This document shows, in pieces, positions 8,852 through 16,858 of a stretch of 64,000 nucleotides of DNA. The notes beneath the pieces are model-generated. The model ran no database searches and was not told the origin of the DNA. It worked only from the letters and a program-made list of their open reading frames with translations. This stretch comes from VRUE01 sp963737575 (GTDB taxonomy: Bacteria; Actinomycetota; Thermoleophilia; Solirubrobacterales; 70-9). Location of the stretch: positions 682,001-746,000 of the forward strand of contig CAVTTJ010000005.1 in assembly GCA_963737575.1 (NCBI GenBank), given 5' to 3'. Position 1 is the first letter of the stretch. Each line of letters starts with the position of its first letter. The position numbers and the translations under genes were made by a program.

Positions 8852-9417
8852 GCGACCTCGCGCGGACGATCGAGGCGCTGCTCTTCCTCTCACCGCAGCC
8901 GGTCTCCGCGGCCGACCTTGTGGAGGCGACCGAGGCGACCGAGGGCCAGGTCGGCGAGGCGATCGAGCTGTTGCGCGATGACCTCGGCGAGGGCCGCCGC
9001 GGGGTAATCCTGCGCGAGGTCGCGGGGGGCTTCACCCTGGCGAGCGATCCGGCCAGCGAGGCCGCGGCGCGACGCCTGCTGGCAAAGCCGCGGACACCAC
9101 CGCTGACCCAGGCGCAATCCGAGACGCTGGCGATCGTGGCCTACCTGCAGCCGGTCTCGCGTCCGGAGGTGGCGCGGATTCGAGGGGTCTCCTCGGAGTC
9201 CGCGGTCCAGACGCTTGCCGAGCGCGGGCTGATCGAGGAGTCGGGCCGCTCCCGCTTCGGGGCGACGATCTTCAGGACCACCGAGCTGTTCGAGCGGCTG
9301 TTCGGCCTCACGGGCCTCGACCAGCTGCCCGATCCATCGAGCTTCGACCCCACGCCCGAGGATGAGAGGGAGCTCCGCGAGCGGTTGCTCAAGGCGGGAG
9401 AACAGCGGAGCGAGTGA
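8848..9417 (+). CDS. scpB: segregation/condensation protein ScpB
   Basis: A 189-residue dimeric winged-helix partner of ScpA. Family motifs include TIEALLFLSPQPVS at the start, LREVAGGFTLASDP, and ETLAIVAYLQPVSRPEVARIRGV in the first winged helix; the tail is acidic and charged. The GTG start overlaps the scpA stop, indicating coupled translation. Confidence 0.92.
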   Translation: MSDLARTIEALLFLSPQPVSAADLVEATEATEGQVGEAIELLRDDLGEGRRGVILREVAGGFTLASDPASEAAARRLLAKPRTPPLTQAQSETLAIVAYLQPVSRPEVARIRGVSSESAVQTLAERGLIEESGRSRFGATIFRTTELFERLFGLTGLDQLPDPSSFDPTPEDERELRERLLKAGEQRSE

Positions 9418-9562
9418 CTGTGGGGCGGGGCGGCGGCCAACCCCGGTTTCGCCTGAACTCGAGATTGTGCCCCTTCGGGGCAGGAAACACTCCGCGGTGC
9501 CGAGGGAAGGCTCAACCGGAGAAGGCCGCCACCCCGCCCGTCGGTCGCTCCGCCTGACTCCC
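9418..9562 (+). other. 145-bp leader before rluB
   Basis: No gene is supported here. It contains a perfect 5-bp stem-loop GCCCC-TTC-GGGGC at 9469-9481 and further GC-rich segments that could fold (around 9495-9535), ending shortly before the rluB GTG. I do not recognise a known riboswitch. Frames open across it come from extending rluB upstream of its S4 domain. Confidence 0.35.
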
Positions 9563-10258
9563 GTGCGACTCGCGAAACACCTAGCTCATTCCGGCGTGGC
9601 GTCGCGTCGGAAGGCGGAGGAGATTGTTGCCGCGGGGAGGGTGACGGTGAATGGGGTTGTGGTGAGGGATCCGGCGCGGGATGTGGGGGATGGGGACGAG
9701 GTGAGGGTCGATGGCAGGCCTGTGGCAGCCGAGCGGCGCGAGGTCTGGGCCGTCAACAAGCCCGCCGGGGTCGTCTCTACCGCTCGCGAGCCGGGGAAGA
9801 GGCGAGCCGTCGTCGAGCTCGTCGGCTCGGAGGCTCGGCTCTACCCGGTGGGGCGGCTCGACGCCGACTCGACCGGGCTGCTGCTGCTGACCAACGACGG
9901 TGAGCTCGCGAACCGGCTCACTCATCCCCGCTACGAAGTCGAGAAGGCCTATCGCGTCGAGCTGCGGCGGCCACCGGCAGAGGCCGACCTGCGGCGGTTG
10001 GCCGCGGGGGTCGACCTCGAGGACGGGATCACGGCGCCGGCCGAGGTCGAGCGGCTCGGCGAGCGGGAGATCGAGATCGTCCTCCGTGAGGGGCGCAACC
10101 GTCAGGTGCGGCGGATGGCGGAGGCCATCGGCAACGACGTCGTCGCCCTGCGCCGGGTCAGGTTCGGGCCGCTCGCCCTCGGCGACCTTGCCGAGGGCGC
10201 CGCCCGCCGCCTCACCGATGAGGAGGTTGCTGCCCTGCGCGAGCTGACCCCCCGCTAG
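9563..10258 (+). CDS. rluB: 23S rRNA pseudouridine synthase RluB-like
   Basis: A 231-residue protein with an N-terminal S4 RNA-binding domain (VRLAKHLAHSGVASRRKAEE) and a RsuA/RluB catalytic domain. The catalytic Asp is in GRLDADSTGLLLLTNDG at about residues 94-110, and the conserved REGRNRQVRRM is near residue 175. The start is the GTG placed at the S4 domain boundary; the frame stays open upstream. Its position after scpAB is the common actinobacterial and firmicute order scpA-scpB-rluB. Confidence 0.88.
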   Translation: MRLAKHLAHSGVASRRKAEEIVAAGRVTVNGVVVRDPARDVGDGDEVRVDGRPVAAERREVWAVNKPAGVVSTAREPGKRRAVVELVGSEARLYPVGRLDADSTGLLLLTNDGELANRLTHPRYEVEKAYRVELRRPPAEADLRRLAAGVDLEDGITAPAEVERLGEREIEIVLREGRNRQVRRMAEAIGNDVVALRRVRFGPLALGDLAEGAARRLTDEEVAALRELTPR

Positions 10259-10270
10259 CGGGTCGGCTCT

Positions 10271-10690
10271 TCAGGCCCCGCTGACCTGGATGAGGACGGT
10301 GCGCTCGCGTGGGCGGTCGTCGAAGTCGATCAGGACGAGCTGCTGCCAGGTGCCGAGCGCCAGCCGGCCGCCGATGACCGGGATCGTCTCCGAGGGCCCG
10401 ACCACCGAGGCCCGCTGGTGGGCATGGGAGTTGGTGTCGTGGTTGAGCCGGTTGTGCTCGTACTCGCCCGCTGCCGGGATCAGACGCTCGAGCATCTCGC
10501 GCAGGTCGGCAACGCCGCCCGGCTCGAACTCCATCGTCGTGATCGCCGCGGTCGAGCCGCGGACGAAGGCGAGCGCCTGGCCCTCCTCGCAGCCGGCGGT
10601 GGCGACCGCCGCCTCGACCTCGGAGGTGACGTCGACGACGTCGCCGTAGCCCTGGGTCGCTGCTCGGAGCTCTGTCGTGTGGATCGCCAT
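10271..10690 (-). CDS. YjbQ family protein (UPF0047)
   Basis: A 139-residue single-domain protein of the YjbQ/UPF0047 family, trimeric in solved relatives. Conserved features are the GSTAAITTMEFEPG segment near residue 45, the HNRLNHDTNSHAH cluster with likely metal-binding His residues near 80-92, and the LALGTWQQLVLIDFD strand. Weak thiamine-phosphate synthase activity has been reported for the family, but the real role is unsettled. Convergent with rluB. Confidence 0.85.
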   Translation of the reverse strand: MAIHTTELRAATQGYGDVVDVTSEVEAAVATAGCEEGQALAFVRGSTAAITTMEFEPGGVADLREMLERLIPAAGEYEHNRLNHDTNSHAHQRASVVGPSETIPVIGGRLALGTWQQLVLIDFDDRPRERTVLIQVSGA

Positions 10691-10696
10691 GGGGCG

Positions 10697-10702
10697 ACGC
10701 TA
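10697..10702 (-). promoter_or_regulatory. putative -10 element of the yjbQ-type gene
   Basis: TAGCGT on the minus strand, 6 nt before the ATG at 10690-10688. Leaderless spacing. Confidence 0.4.
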
Positions 10703-10716
10703 CCGGCTCTGGGAAG

Positions 10717-11109
10717 ATGGCTGTCGTGGGAAATGACGGGGAACAGCGGCTTTTCGCGGTTCGGGGCGCGGTCCAGGCCGACGCCAACGACGCCGACTCG
10801 ATCCTGGGCGCGACCGGCAAGCTGATGCGAGAGCTGATCGAGCGCAACGAGCTGACGCCGGAGGGGATGGTCAGCTGCATCTTCACCGTCACCGACGACC
10901 TCGACGCCGAGTTCCCGGCGGTCGCGGCCCGCGCCGCAGGCCTCGACTCGGTTCCGCTCCTCTGCTGTCGCGAGATCCCGGTCCCCGGGTCGATGCCGCG
11001 GGTGATCCGGGCGATGGTCCACCATTACGGGCCCGCCGGCCACACACTGCGGCACGTCTACCTCGGCGCGACCCAGGCGCTGCGCTCCGATCTCCACGCC
11101 GCCCAGTAG
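10717..11109 (+). CDS. aroH: chorismate mutase, AroH class
   Basis: A 130-residue monofunctional chorismate mutase of the trimeric AroH fold (as in B. subtilis), converting chorismate to prephenate. Family segments are FAVRGAVQADANDADSI, SCIFTVTDDLDAEFPA and CCREIPVPGSMPRVIR, the last holding the active-site Arg and Cys. A GTG at 10726 with GGGAAG 9 nt upstream is an alternative start to the ATG. It heads the aromatic amino acid block; tyrA downstream uses its product. Confidence 0.9.
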   Translation: MAVVGNDGEQRLFAVRGAVQADANDADSILGATGKLMRELIERNELTPEGMVSCIFTVTDDLDAEFPAVAARAAGLDSVPLLCCREIPVPGSMPRVIRAMVHHYGPAGHTLRHVYLGATQALRSDLHAAQ

Positions 11110-11144
11110 CCGTTCGCGGCCCCCTTCGGCACAATGGAGCCCCG

Positions 11145-12239
11145 ATGACCGTCACCTTCGCGGAGAAGCTCGCTCGGATGCCCGGCTACCAGGCCGGCGT
11201 CCCGACCGGGCACGCGCCCGAGTCGATCGCCGAGGCCGGGATTGCCCAGCTTGCCTCGAACGAGTCGCCGATCCCGCCGCACCCGAAGGTGATCGACGCG
11301 ATCCGCGAGGCAGCCGGGGCGATGAACCGCTATCCCGACCCCGACGCGACCCTTCTCCGGCAGCGGCTTGCCGACCGCTATGAGACCGAGCCGGGCCGGA
11401 TCGCGGTTGGCAACGGTTCCTGCGAGATCCTCCTCGCCGCCGCCGACGCCCTCTGCGAGCCGGGCGCCGAGATCGTCTACGCCTGGCCCTCGTTCTCGAT
11501 GTACCCGTACCTCCCGGCTCTATCCGGGGCACGCGAGGTCCGGGTGCCGCTCGCCGAGGGCGAGGTCCATGACCTCGATGCGATGGCTGCCGAGGTGACC
11601 GCCGCGACCCAGCTGCTGATCGTCTGCAACCCGAACAACCCGACCGCCACCCACCTGCCGGTGGCCGAGGTCGCCGCCTTCTGCGAGCGCATCCCGGCTC
11701 ACGTCACCGTCGTCCTCGACGAGGCCTATGTCGAGTTCCAGGCGCACGATGACCCCGACGCAACGCTCGACCTCCTCGACGAATTCCCCAACCTGGTCGT
11801 CCTCCGCACCTTCAGCAAGTGCTACGGGCTGGCTGGGCTGAGGGTCGGGTTCGCGATCGGATCCTCGAACTTCCGGGCGGCGATCGACGCGGTGCGGCAG
11901 CCGTTCAGCGTCAACGCGATCGCCCAGGCTGCCGGCGCCGAGGCGATCCTGCACTCCGATGACGTCCTGCGCCGAGTCGAGTCGACGGTCGTCGAGCGCC
12001 TGCATGTCGAGGAGGGGCTGCGGGCGCTGGGCCTCGAGACCGCCGATACCCACGCCAACTTCTCCTGGATCGACCTCGGCGAGGCCGACGAGGGCGATGT
12101 CGTCGCCGGCCTCGGCGAGCGCCGGATCGCGGTCCGTCCCGGGATTCCGCTCGGCAGCCCCGGTCACATCCGGGTCAGCTACGGGACACGGCCCGAGAAC
12201 GACCGCTTCCTCGCAGCCCTCGGCGAGCTGCTCGACTAA
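11145..12239 (+). CDS. hisC: histidinol-phosphate/aromatic aminotransferase
   Basis: A 364-residue class I/II PLP aminotransferase with the HisC layout: LASNESPIPPHPKV near residue 37, NPNNPT at about 162, the PLP aspartate in VVLDEAYVEF at about 192, and the Schiff-base lysine in TFSKCYGLAGLRVGF (K225). It lies between chorismate mutase and DAHP synthase, so the likely physiological substrate is phenylpyruvate or 4-hydroxyphenylpyruvate, with histidinol phosphate as the alternative. GGAG sits 5 nt before the ATG. Confidence 0.85.
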   Translation: MTVTFAEKLARMPGYQAGVPTGHAPESIAEAGIAQLASNESPIPPHPKVIDAIREAAGAMNRYPDPDATLLRQRLADRYETEPGRIAVGNGSCEILLAAADALCEPGAEIVYAWPSFSMYPYLPALSGAREVRVPLAEGEVHDLDAMAAEVTAATQLLIVCNPNNPTATHLPVAEVAAFCERIPAHVTVVLDEAYVEFQAHDDPDATLDLLDEFPNLVVLRTFSKCYGLAGLRVGFAIGSSNFRAAIDAVRQPFSVNAIAQAAGAEAILHSDDVLRRVESTVVERLHVEEGLRALGLETADTHANFSWIDLGEADEGDVVAGLGERRIAVRPGIPLGSPGHIRVSYGTRPENDRFLAALGELLD

Positions 12240-12254
12240 CCGCTGCCCCTCTGC

Positions 12255-12260
12255 TACAAA
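12255..12260 (+). promoter_or_regulatory. possible -10 for the aroF leader
   Basis: TACAAA, 9 nt before the GTG of the leader peptide. It matches four of six consensus -10 positions. Weak on its own but placed like the other leaderless promoters here. Confidence 0.3.
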
Positions 12261-12269
12261 GTCAGCAGC

Positions 12270-12365
12270 GTGAACCTGAGCGGCATTGACATCTTGAGCG
12301 AACCCGGCGCCGTACGCGCCCAGCTCGCCGCTGCCGCCTTCTCCTATTACTGGCGATTTAGCTAG
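12270..12365 (+). CDS. aromatic-rich leader peptide of aroF
   Basis: A 31-codon frame from GTG to TAG ends with Ala-Ala-Ala-Phe-Ser-Tyr-Tyr-Trp-Arg-Phe-Ser, placing five aromatic codons (TTC, TAT, TAC, TGG, TTT) within seven. It lies wholly in the 250-bp gap before the class I DAHP synthase gene, the entry enzyme of Phe/Tyr/Trp synthesis. Codons for the end products just before alternative stems are the hallmark of ribosome-mediated attenuation. From memory, an attenuator leader for aroF is described in Corynebacterium; I cannot check similarity here. Confidence 0.65.
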   Translation: MNLSGIDILSEPGAVRAQLAAAAFSYYWRFS

Positions 12366-12445
12366 GCGTCCGGCCCGCGGGTCGCAACTTGGCTGGGCGC
12401 CGTGTTCGTTGTTCGCGCGTCCGCCTGCGCTCAGTCGGCGGACGC
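12366..12445 (+). promoter_or_regulatory. aroF attenuator stems (terminator/antiterminator)
   Basis: GCGTCCGCC (12417-12425) and GGCGGACGC (12437-12445) form a perfect 9-bp stem with an 11-nt loop. An earlier GCGTCCG (12366-12372), right after the leader-peptide stop, can pair with CGGACGC (12439-12445) instead. The two pairings are mutually exclusive and the first overlaps the ribosome footprint at the leader end. No strong U-tract follows, so control could act on termination or on access to the aroF ribosome binding site. Confidence 0.5.
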
Positions 12446-12489
12446 ATCGAAAGTAAGGTTTGAAAGTTGTGGAGAAAGGTGGCGGCAAG

Positions 12490-13596
12490 ATGATGATCGG
12501 AACGCAGACGGAGGCCCGGGACAGGGTCCGCGACCAGCGGATCGACCGGATCGTCGAGCTGGTCTCTCCGGCCGGGCTGCTGGGCGACCTGCCGCTCGGC
12601 GAGGAGCGCGAAAGGGTCGTGGTCGACGGTCGCGCGGCCGTCGAGGGAATCCTCGGGCGCGAGGACGACCGCCTGCTTGTGGTGGTCGGGCCCTGCAGCG
12701 TCCATGACCCGGACGCGGCGCTCGAGTACGCGGGCAGGCTCGCCGAGGCCGCCCGCGGCCATCGCGACGACCTCCTGGTCGCGATGCGCGTCTACTTCGA
12801 GAAGCCGAGGACGACGACCGGGTGGAAGGGCCTGATCAACGACCCTCACCTCGACGGCTCCTACGACGTCAACTCGGGCCTGCGCAAGGCGCGGACGCTG
12901 CTGCTCCAGGTCCTCGACCTCGGGCTGCCGATCGGATGCGAGTTCCTCGACCCGATCACGCCGCAGTACATATCCGACACGGTCGCCTGGGGGGCGATCG
13001 GGGCCCGCACGACCGAGAGCCAGATCCACCGCCAGCTCGGCTCCGGCCTCTCGATGCCGATCGGGTTCAAGAACCGGACCGACGGCAACGTCCAGGTCGC
13101 GGTCGACGCGGTCCGCGCCGCCGCGGTGCCGCACGCCTTCGCCGGGATCGACGACAACGGCACGCCGGCGATCCTCCACACGAGGGGGAACCCGGATGGC
13201 CACGTGATCCTCCGCGGCGGGCGCGGGGCGCCGAACAGCGACCCCGAGGGGGTGGAGAGCGCGCTCGAGCTGTTGGGGGCCGCCAAGTTGCCGGAGCGCG
13301 TCGTGGTCGACGCCTCCCACGACAACAGCGGCAAGGAGCCGGCCCGCCAGGTGACCGCGGCGGAAGAGATCGGCGCCCAAGTGGCCGCCGGCAACGGCTC
13401 GATCGTCGGCATCATGCTCGAGTCCTTCCTCGTCGAGGGCCGTCAGGACCTCGAGGGCGGCGAGCCGCTCACCTACGGCCAATCGATCACGGACGCCTGC
13501 ATCGACTGGGACACGACTGTCTCCCTGCTCGACGGGCTGGCCGCATCGGTGCGGAGCCGGCGCCAGCGAGCGAAGCGCGAGGATATGGGCGGATGA
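12490..13596 (+). CDS. aroF: DAHP synthase, class I (AroF/G/H type)
   Basis: A 368-residue 3-deoxy-D-arabino-heptulosonate-7-phosphate synthase, condensing PEP and erythrose 4-phosphate. Class I motifs are VVVGPCSVHDPDAALEYA near residue 70, the VYFEKPRTTTGWKG loop, GARTTESQIHR, GFKNRTDGN, and a metal-binding DASHDNSGK followed by IVGIMLESFL. GGAGAAAGG lies 10 nt before the ATG at 12490; a TTG at 12460 is less likely. The last codons (QRAKREDMGG) coincide with the dispersed QRAKRE repeat. The stop overlaps the tyrA ATG. Confidence 0.93.
   Translation: MMIGTQTEARDRVRDQRIDRIVELVSPAGLLGDLPLGEERERVVVDGRAAVEGILGREDDRLLVVVGPCSVHDPDAALEYAGRLAEAARGHRDDLLVAMRVYFEKPRTTTGWKGLINDPHLDGSYDVNSGLRKARTLLLQVLDLGLPIGCEFLDPITPQYISDTVAWGAIGARTTESQIHRQLGSGLSMPIGFKNRTDGNVQVAVDAVRAAAVPHAFAGIDDNGTPAILHTRGNPDGHVILRGGRGAPNSDPEGVESALELLGAAKLPERVVVDASHDNSGKEPARQVTAAEEIGAQVAAGNGSIVGIMLESFLVEGRQDLEGGEPLTYGQSITDACIDWDTTVSLLDGLAASVRSRRQRAKREDMGG
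13564..13584 (+). repeat. QRAKRE-type repeat copy at the aroF/tyrA junction
   Basis: A 21-bp copy of the dispersed motif (CAGCGAGCGAAG followed by CGCGAGGAT), identical to the segment before acpP at 45326-45346. Here it is the 3' end of aroF and supplies the GAGGA ribosome binding site of tyrA. Confidence 0.6.
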
Positions 13597-14675
13597 CTCT
13601 GGCCGTGCTCGGCGTCGGCCTGATCGGGGGCTCGGTCGGGCTCGCCGCGCGGGAGCGCACCGGCGTCGAGGTGATCGGGTTCGACCCCGACCGGGCCGCG
13701 CTCGAGCGCGCGGTCGAGATCGGCGCCGTCGACCGCGGTGCCGAGAGTGTCGCGGCGGCCTGCGCCGATGCCGACGCCGTGTTCTGCGCGGCGCCCGTCG
13801 CGGCGCTGCCGGAGCTGGCGGGCGCGGCCCTCGAGGCCTCCGGTCCCGGCACCGTCGTCACCGACGTCGGCTCGACCAAGCGCGACCTCGTCGCCGCCCT
13901 CGGCGATGACGAGCGCTTCATCGGCGGCCACCCCCTGGCCGGCGCTGAGACGGCCGGAGTCGGAAACGCACGCGCCGACCTGTTCGACGGGGCACGCTGG
14001 TACCTGACGCCGACCGAGCGCTCCAGCGGCCTCCTCTACGACGCCCTCCACGGGGTCCTGACCGATCTCGGGGCGAGGCCGCAGGCGATCGGCGCCGACG
14101 CGCACGACCGGCTGATGGCCACGGTCAGCCACCTTCCCCATGTGATCGCCGACGTCCTCGTCGGCCAGGCCGCGGCGGAGCTGACCCGGGACTCGGAGCG
14201 GATGCCGGAGGTCGGCCCGAGCTTCCGCGACGCGACCCGGGTTGCCGGGTCGAACCCCGCGGTCTGGGGCGACATCCTCGCCGCCAACCGTGACGCGGTC
14301 TCCGCCGCGATCGACGACGCGGCCGCCCGCCTGCGCGAAGCCGCCGAGCTCGTCCGCGGCGGCGACCGGGACGCGATCGCCGCCTGGCATGGCGCCGCCG
14401 CGGTCGAGCGGCGCAAACTGCAGGAGGCCGAGCTCGCCGCGGGGCCGCTTTCGGAGCTGCGGGTCGTCGTCGCCAACAGGCCGGGCACCGTGGCCGAGCT
14501 GGCCCTCGCCCTCGGCGAGGCGGGCGTCAACATCGAGGACATGGCGCTGCACCCGGCCGCCGACATGAAGTCCGGGGCGATCTCGCTCTGGGTCACGGCG
14601 GAGCAGGCCGCGCGAGCGCTGGAGCTCGTCCGCGGCCTCGGCCACACCGCCACAGCGGTCGGTGTGGAGGGATAG
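13593..14675 (+). CDS. tyrA: prephenate dehydrogenase with ACT domain
   Basis: A 360-residue enzyme making 4-hydroxyphenylpyruvate from prephenate for tyrosine. The N-terminal Rossmann NAD motif is GVGLIGGSVGLA (residues 6-17). The catalytic-domain motifs TDVGSTKRDLV and GGHPLAGAETAG follow, with SHLPHVIADVL near residue 180. The last 75 residues (LRVVVANRPGTVAELALALG onwards) form an ACT domain, suggesting feedback control by an amino acid. The ATG overlaps the aroF stop. Confidence 0.92.
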   Translation: MTLAVLGVGLIGGSVGLAARERTGVEVIGFDPDRAALERAVEIGAVDRGAESVAAACADADAVFCAAPVAALPELAGAALEASGPGTVVTDVGSTKRDLVAALGDDERFIGGHPLAGAETAGVGNARADLFDGARWYLTPTERSSGLLYDALHGVLTDLGARPQAIGADAHDRLMATVSHLPHVIADVLVGQAAAELTRDSERMPEVGPSFRDATRVAGSNPAVWGDILAANRDAVSAAIDDAAARLREAAELVRGGDRDAIAAWHGAAAVERRKLQEAELAAGPLSELRVVVANRPGTVAELALALGEAGVNIEDMALHPAADMKSGAISLWVTAEQAARALELVRGLGHTATAVGVEG

Positions 14676-14679
14676 GGGC

Positions 14680-15984
14680 GTGGCCCGGTTCGAACCCTCG
14701 GCCCCGCTGCGTGGCTCGTTGCGACCGCCCTCGGACAAGTCGATCTCCCACCGGGCTGCCCTGATCGGCGCCATGGCGGAGGGGCGGACCGAGGTGGGGG
14801 GCTATCTCGACTCGGCCGACACCCGCTCGACGCTGACGGCGATACGGGCCCTCGGCGCCGAGGTCGACGGCGTCACCGACGCCGGCATCGAGCATCGGAT
14901 CGCGATCGAGGGCGTCGGGCTGCGCGGGGCCGCCCCGGCGGCGATCGACGTCGGCAACGCGGGGACCCTGCTCCGCCTCCTGCCGGGCTGGCTCGCGGGG
15001 CAGGACGGCGGCGGCAGCTGGATCCTCGATGGCGACGACTCGATCAGGCGCCGGCCGGTCGACAGAATTGCCGACCCCCTGCGCCTGATGGGGGCGAGTA
15101 TCGAGGGCCGCGAGGAAAGGCTGCCGCCGCTCCGCATCGAGGGAGCGCGGCTGAGCGGGATCGAGTACGAGCTGCCTGTTGCGAGCGCCCAGGTCAAGTC
15201 GTGCCTGCTGCTCGCCGGCCTGCTCGCCGACGGTGAGACCCGGATACTCGAGTCGGCTCCCAGCCGCGACCACACCGAGCGGATGCTGGCCGCCGCAGGC
15301 GCCGAGGTCGGGCGGAACGGCAATGCGGTGACCATCCACCCGACCGCCCGACTGGAGCCGGGCCGGATAGCGGTGCCCGGCGACATCTCCGCCGCCGCCT
15401 TCTTCGTCGTCGGTGCCACGATCGTGCCGGACAGCGAGCTGACCCTGAGCGGGGTCGGCCTCAACCCCACCCGAACAGGGCTGCTCGGAATCCTCGGCCG
15501 GATGGGGGCCGCGATCGAGATCGAGGAGACCGATTCGGCGGGGGAGCCGAGCGGGACGCTGCGGGTCGCCGCCGCGGAGCTGCGCGGGACCGAGGTCGGC
15601 GGTGGCGAGGTGCCGCTCGCGATCGACGAGCTGCCGCTGGTCGCCCTCGCCGCCTGCTTCGCCGAGGGCGAGACGAGGATCCGCGACGCGCTCGAGCTGC
15701 GCCGCAAGGAGAGCGACCGGATTGCGACGGTGTGCGAGGCGCTGAAGGCGCTCGGAGGCGACGTCGAGGCGACCGAGGACGGGCTGGTCGTCCGCGGCAG
15801 CGGCGGGCTCCGCGGCGGCACGGTCTCATCCCACGGCGATCATCGGATCGCGATGCTGGGCGCGATCGCCGGCCTCGCCTCGCGCGATGGCGTCGAGGTC
15901 GGGGGGATGGACGCGGCGTCGATCAGCTACCCGCGCTTCGAGGCCGATCTCGAGAGCGTCGTCGCGAGCGGCCAAACCGGATAG
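14680..15984 (+). CDS. aroA: EPSP synthase
   Basis: 3-Phosphoshikimate 1-carboxyvinyltransferase, 434 residues. The family signatures are PLRGSLRPPSDKSISHRAALIGAMA at the N-terminus, the NAGTLLRLLPGWLAG glycine-rich loop near residue 95, QVKSCLLLAGL, and RKESDRI with the HGDHRIAM finish. The GTG at 14680 is chosen: GGAGGG lies 8 nt upstream, and the frame-internal alternative at 14662 overlaps tyrA. The Gly96-equivalent position carries glycine, as in ordinary glyphosate-sensitive enzymes. Confidence 0.93.
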   Translation: MARFEPSAPLRGSLRPPSDKSISHRAALIGAMAEGRTEVGGYLDSADTRSTLTAIRALGAEVDGVTDAGIEHRIAIEGVGLRGAAPAAIDVGNAGTLLRLLPGWLAGQDGGGSWILDGDDSIRRRPVDRIADPLRLMGASIEGREERLPPLRIEGARLSGIEYELPVASAQVKSCLLLAGLLADGETRILESAPSRDHTERMLAAAGAEVGRNGNAVTIHPTARLEPGRIAVPGDISAAAFFVVGATIVPDSELTLSGVGLNPTRTGLLGILGRMGAAIEIEETDSAGEPSGTLRVAAAELRGTEVGGGEVPLAIDELPLVALAACFAEGETRIRDALELRRKESDRIATVCEALKALGGDVEATEDGLVVRGSGGLRGGTVSSHGDHRIAMLGAIAGLASRDGVEVGGMDAASISYPRFEADLESVVASGQTG

Positions 15985-15986
15985 AA

Positions 15987-16847
15987 ATGCAGCCGATGGA
16001 GTACGAGCAGATTCGCTACGAGATGCGAGGGCCTGTCGCAGTGATCACGATCGACCGGCCCGAGCGGATGAATGCGATCGGCGCCCGGACCCACCGCGAG
16101 CTGGTCGACGCCTGGAAGCGGTTCCGCGACGACGACGAGGTGGCGGTCGCGGTTCTGACCGGGACCGGAAATGACGCCTTCTGCGCCGGCGGCGACCTCA
16201 AGAGCCATCTCGACGGAGAGCCGGTGGTGCCGACGAGCGAGGAGGAGGTCGAGGCCCACAACCGGGGCGAGGCGGACGGGATCCTCGGCCCGTCGCGATG
16301 GACGGACCTCCACAAGCCGACGATCGCCGCCGTCAACGGGGCCGCCTATGCGGGAGGGCTCGAGTGGGTCTGCTGGTGCCACCTGGCGGTCGCCGACGAG
16401 CACGCCACCTTCGGTGTCACCTGCCGCCGCTGGAACATCGGCCTCGCCGACGGCGGCACACAGCGCCTGCCGCGGATCGTCGGCTGGCGGCGGGCAATGG
16501 AGCTGATCGTCACCGGGCGCGTGATCGACTCCGCCGAGGCACGCGAGATCGGCCTCGTCAACGAGGTCGTGCCGAGCGGTACCTGCCTCGACCGCGCCGT
16601 CGAGCTGGCGAATGAGATCGCGGCGCTGCCCCAGGCGGCGATCCGGACCGATCTCGAGGCCGCCGAGCGCGGCTGGGGCCGCCCGCTCGAGGAGGGCCTG
16701 CGGATCGAGGCCGAGTGCTTCAACCGGCTCCTGACCAATTTGGAGATCCTCGAAGGCGTCCGCCGCTTCAACGAGCGCGACCATCCCGACCGCGACCCGA
16801 GCCGGCCGGCGGCAACCCCGGGCCTCCGCCGGACCAGCGACTCCTGA
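15987..16847 (+). CDS. enoyl-CoA hydratase/isomerase family
   Basis: A 286-residue crotonase-fold protein. ITIDRPERMNAIGARTHREL near residue 22, the CoA/oxyanion segment FCAGGDLKSHL near residue 62 and AAVNGAAYAGGLEWVCWCHLAVAD near residue 112 (second oxyanion glycine) are visible, as is the acidic ADGGTQRLPRIVG segment. Substrate cannot be told. It begins 2 bp after aroA and is followed 11 bp later by cmk, so it is embedded in a biosynthetic operon where a fatty acid enzyme is unexpected. A second ATG at 15996 is an alternative start. Confidence 0.85.
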   Translation: MQPMEYEQIRYEMRGPVAVITIDRPERMNAIGARTHRELVDAWKRFRDDDEVAVAVLTGTGNDAFCAGGDLKSHLDGEPVVPTSEEEVEAHNRGEADGILGPSRWTDLHKPTIAAVNGAAYAGGLEWVCWCHLAVADEHATFGVTCRRWNIGLADGGTQRLPRIVGWRRAMELIVTGRVIDSAEAREIGLVNEVVPSGTCLDRAVELANEIAALPQAAIRTDLEAAERGWGRPLEEGLRIEAECFNRLLTNLEILEGVRRFNERDHPDRDPSRPAATPGLRRTSDS

Positions 16848-16858
16848 AGACTGGCGCC

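Noticed and set aside
12460..12489. TTG 12460 as the aroF start
   Set aside because: It has no ribosome binding site, while GGAGAAAGG is correctly spaced for ATG 12490; the extra ten residues are not family-like.
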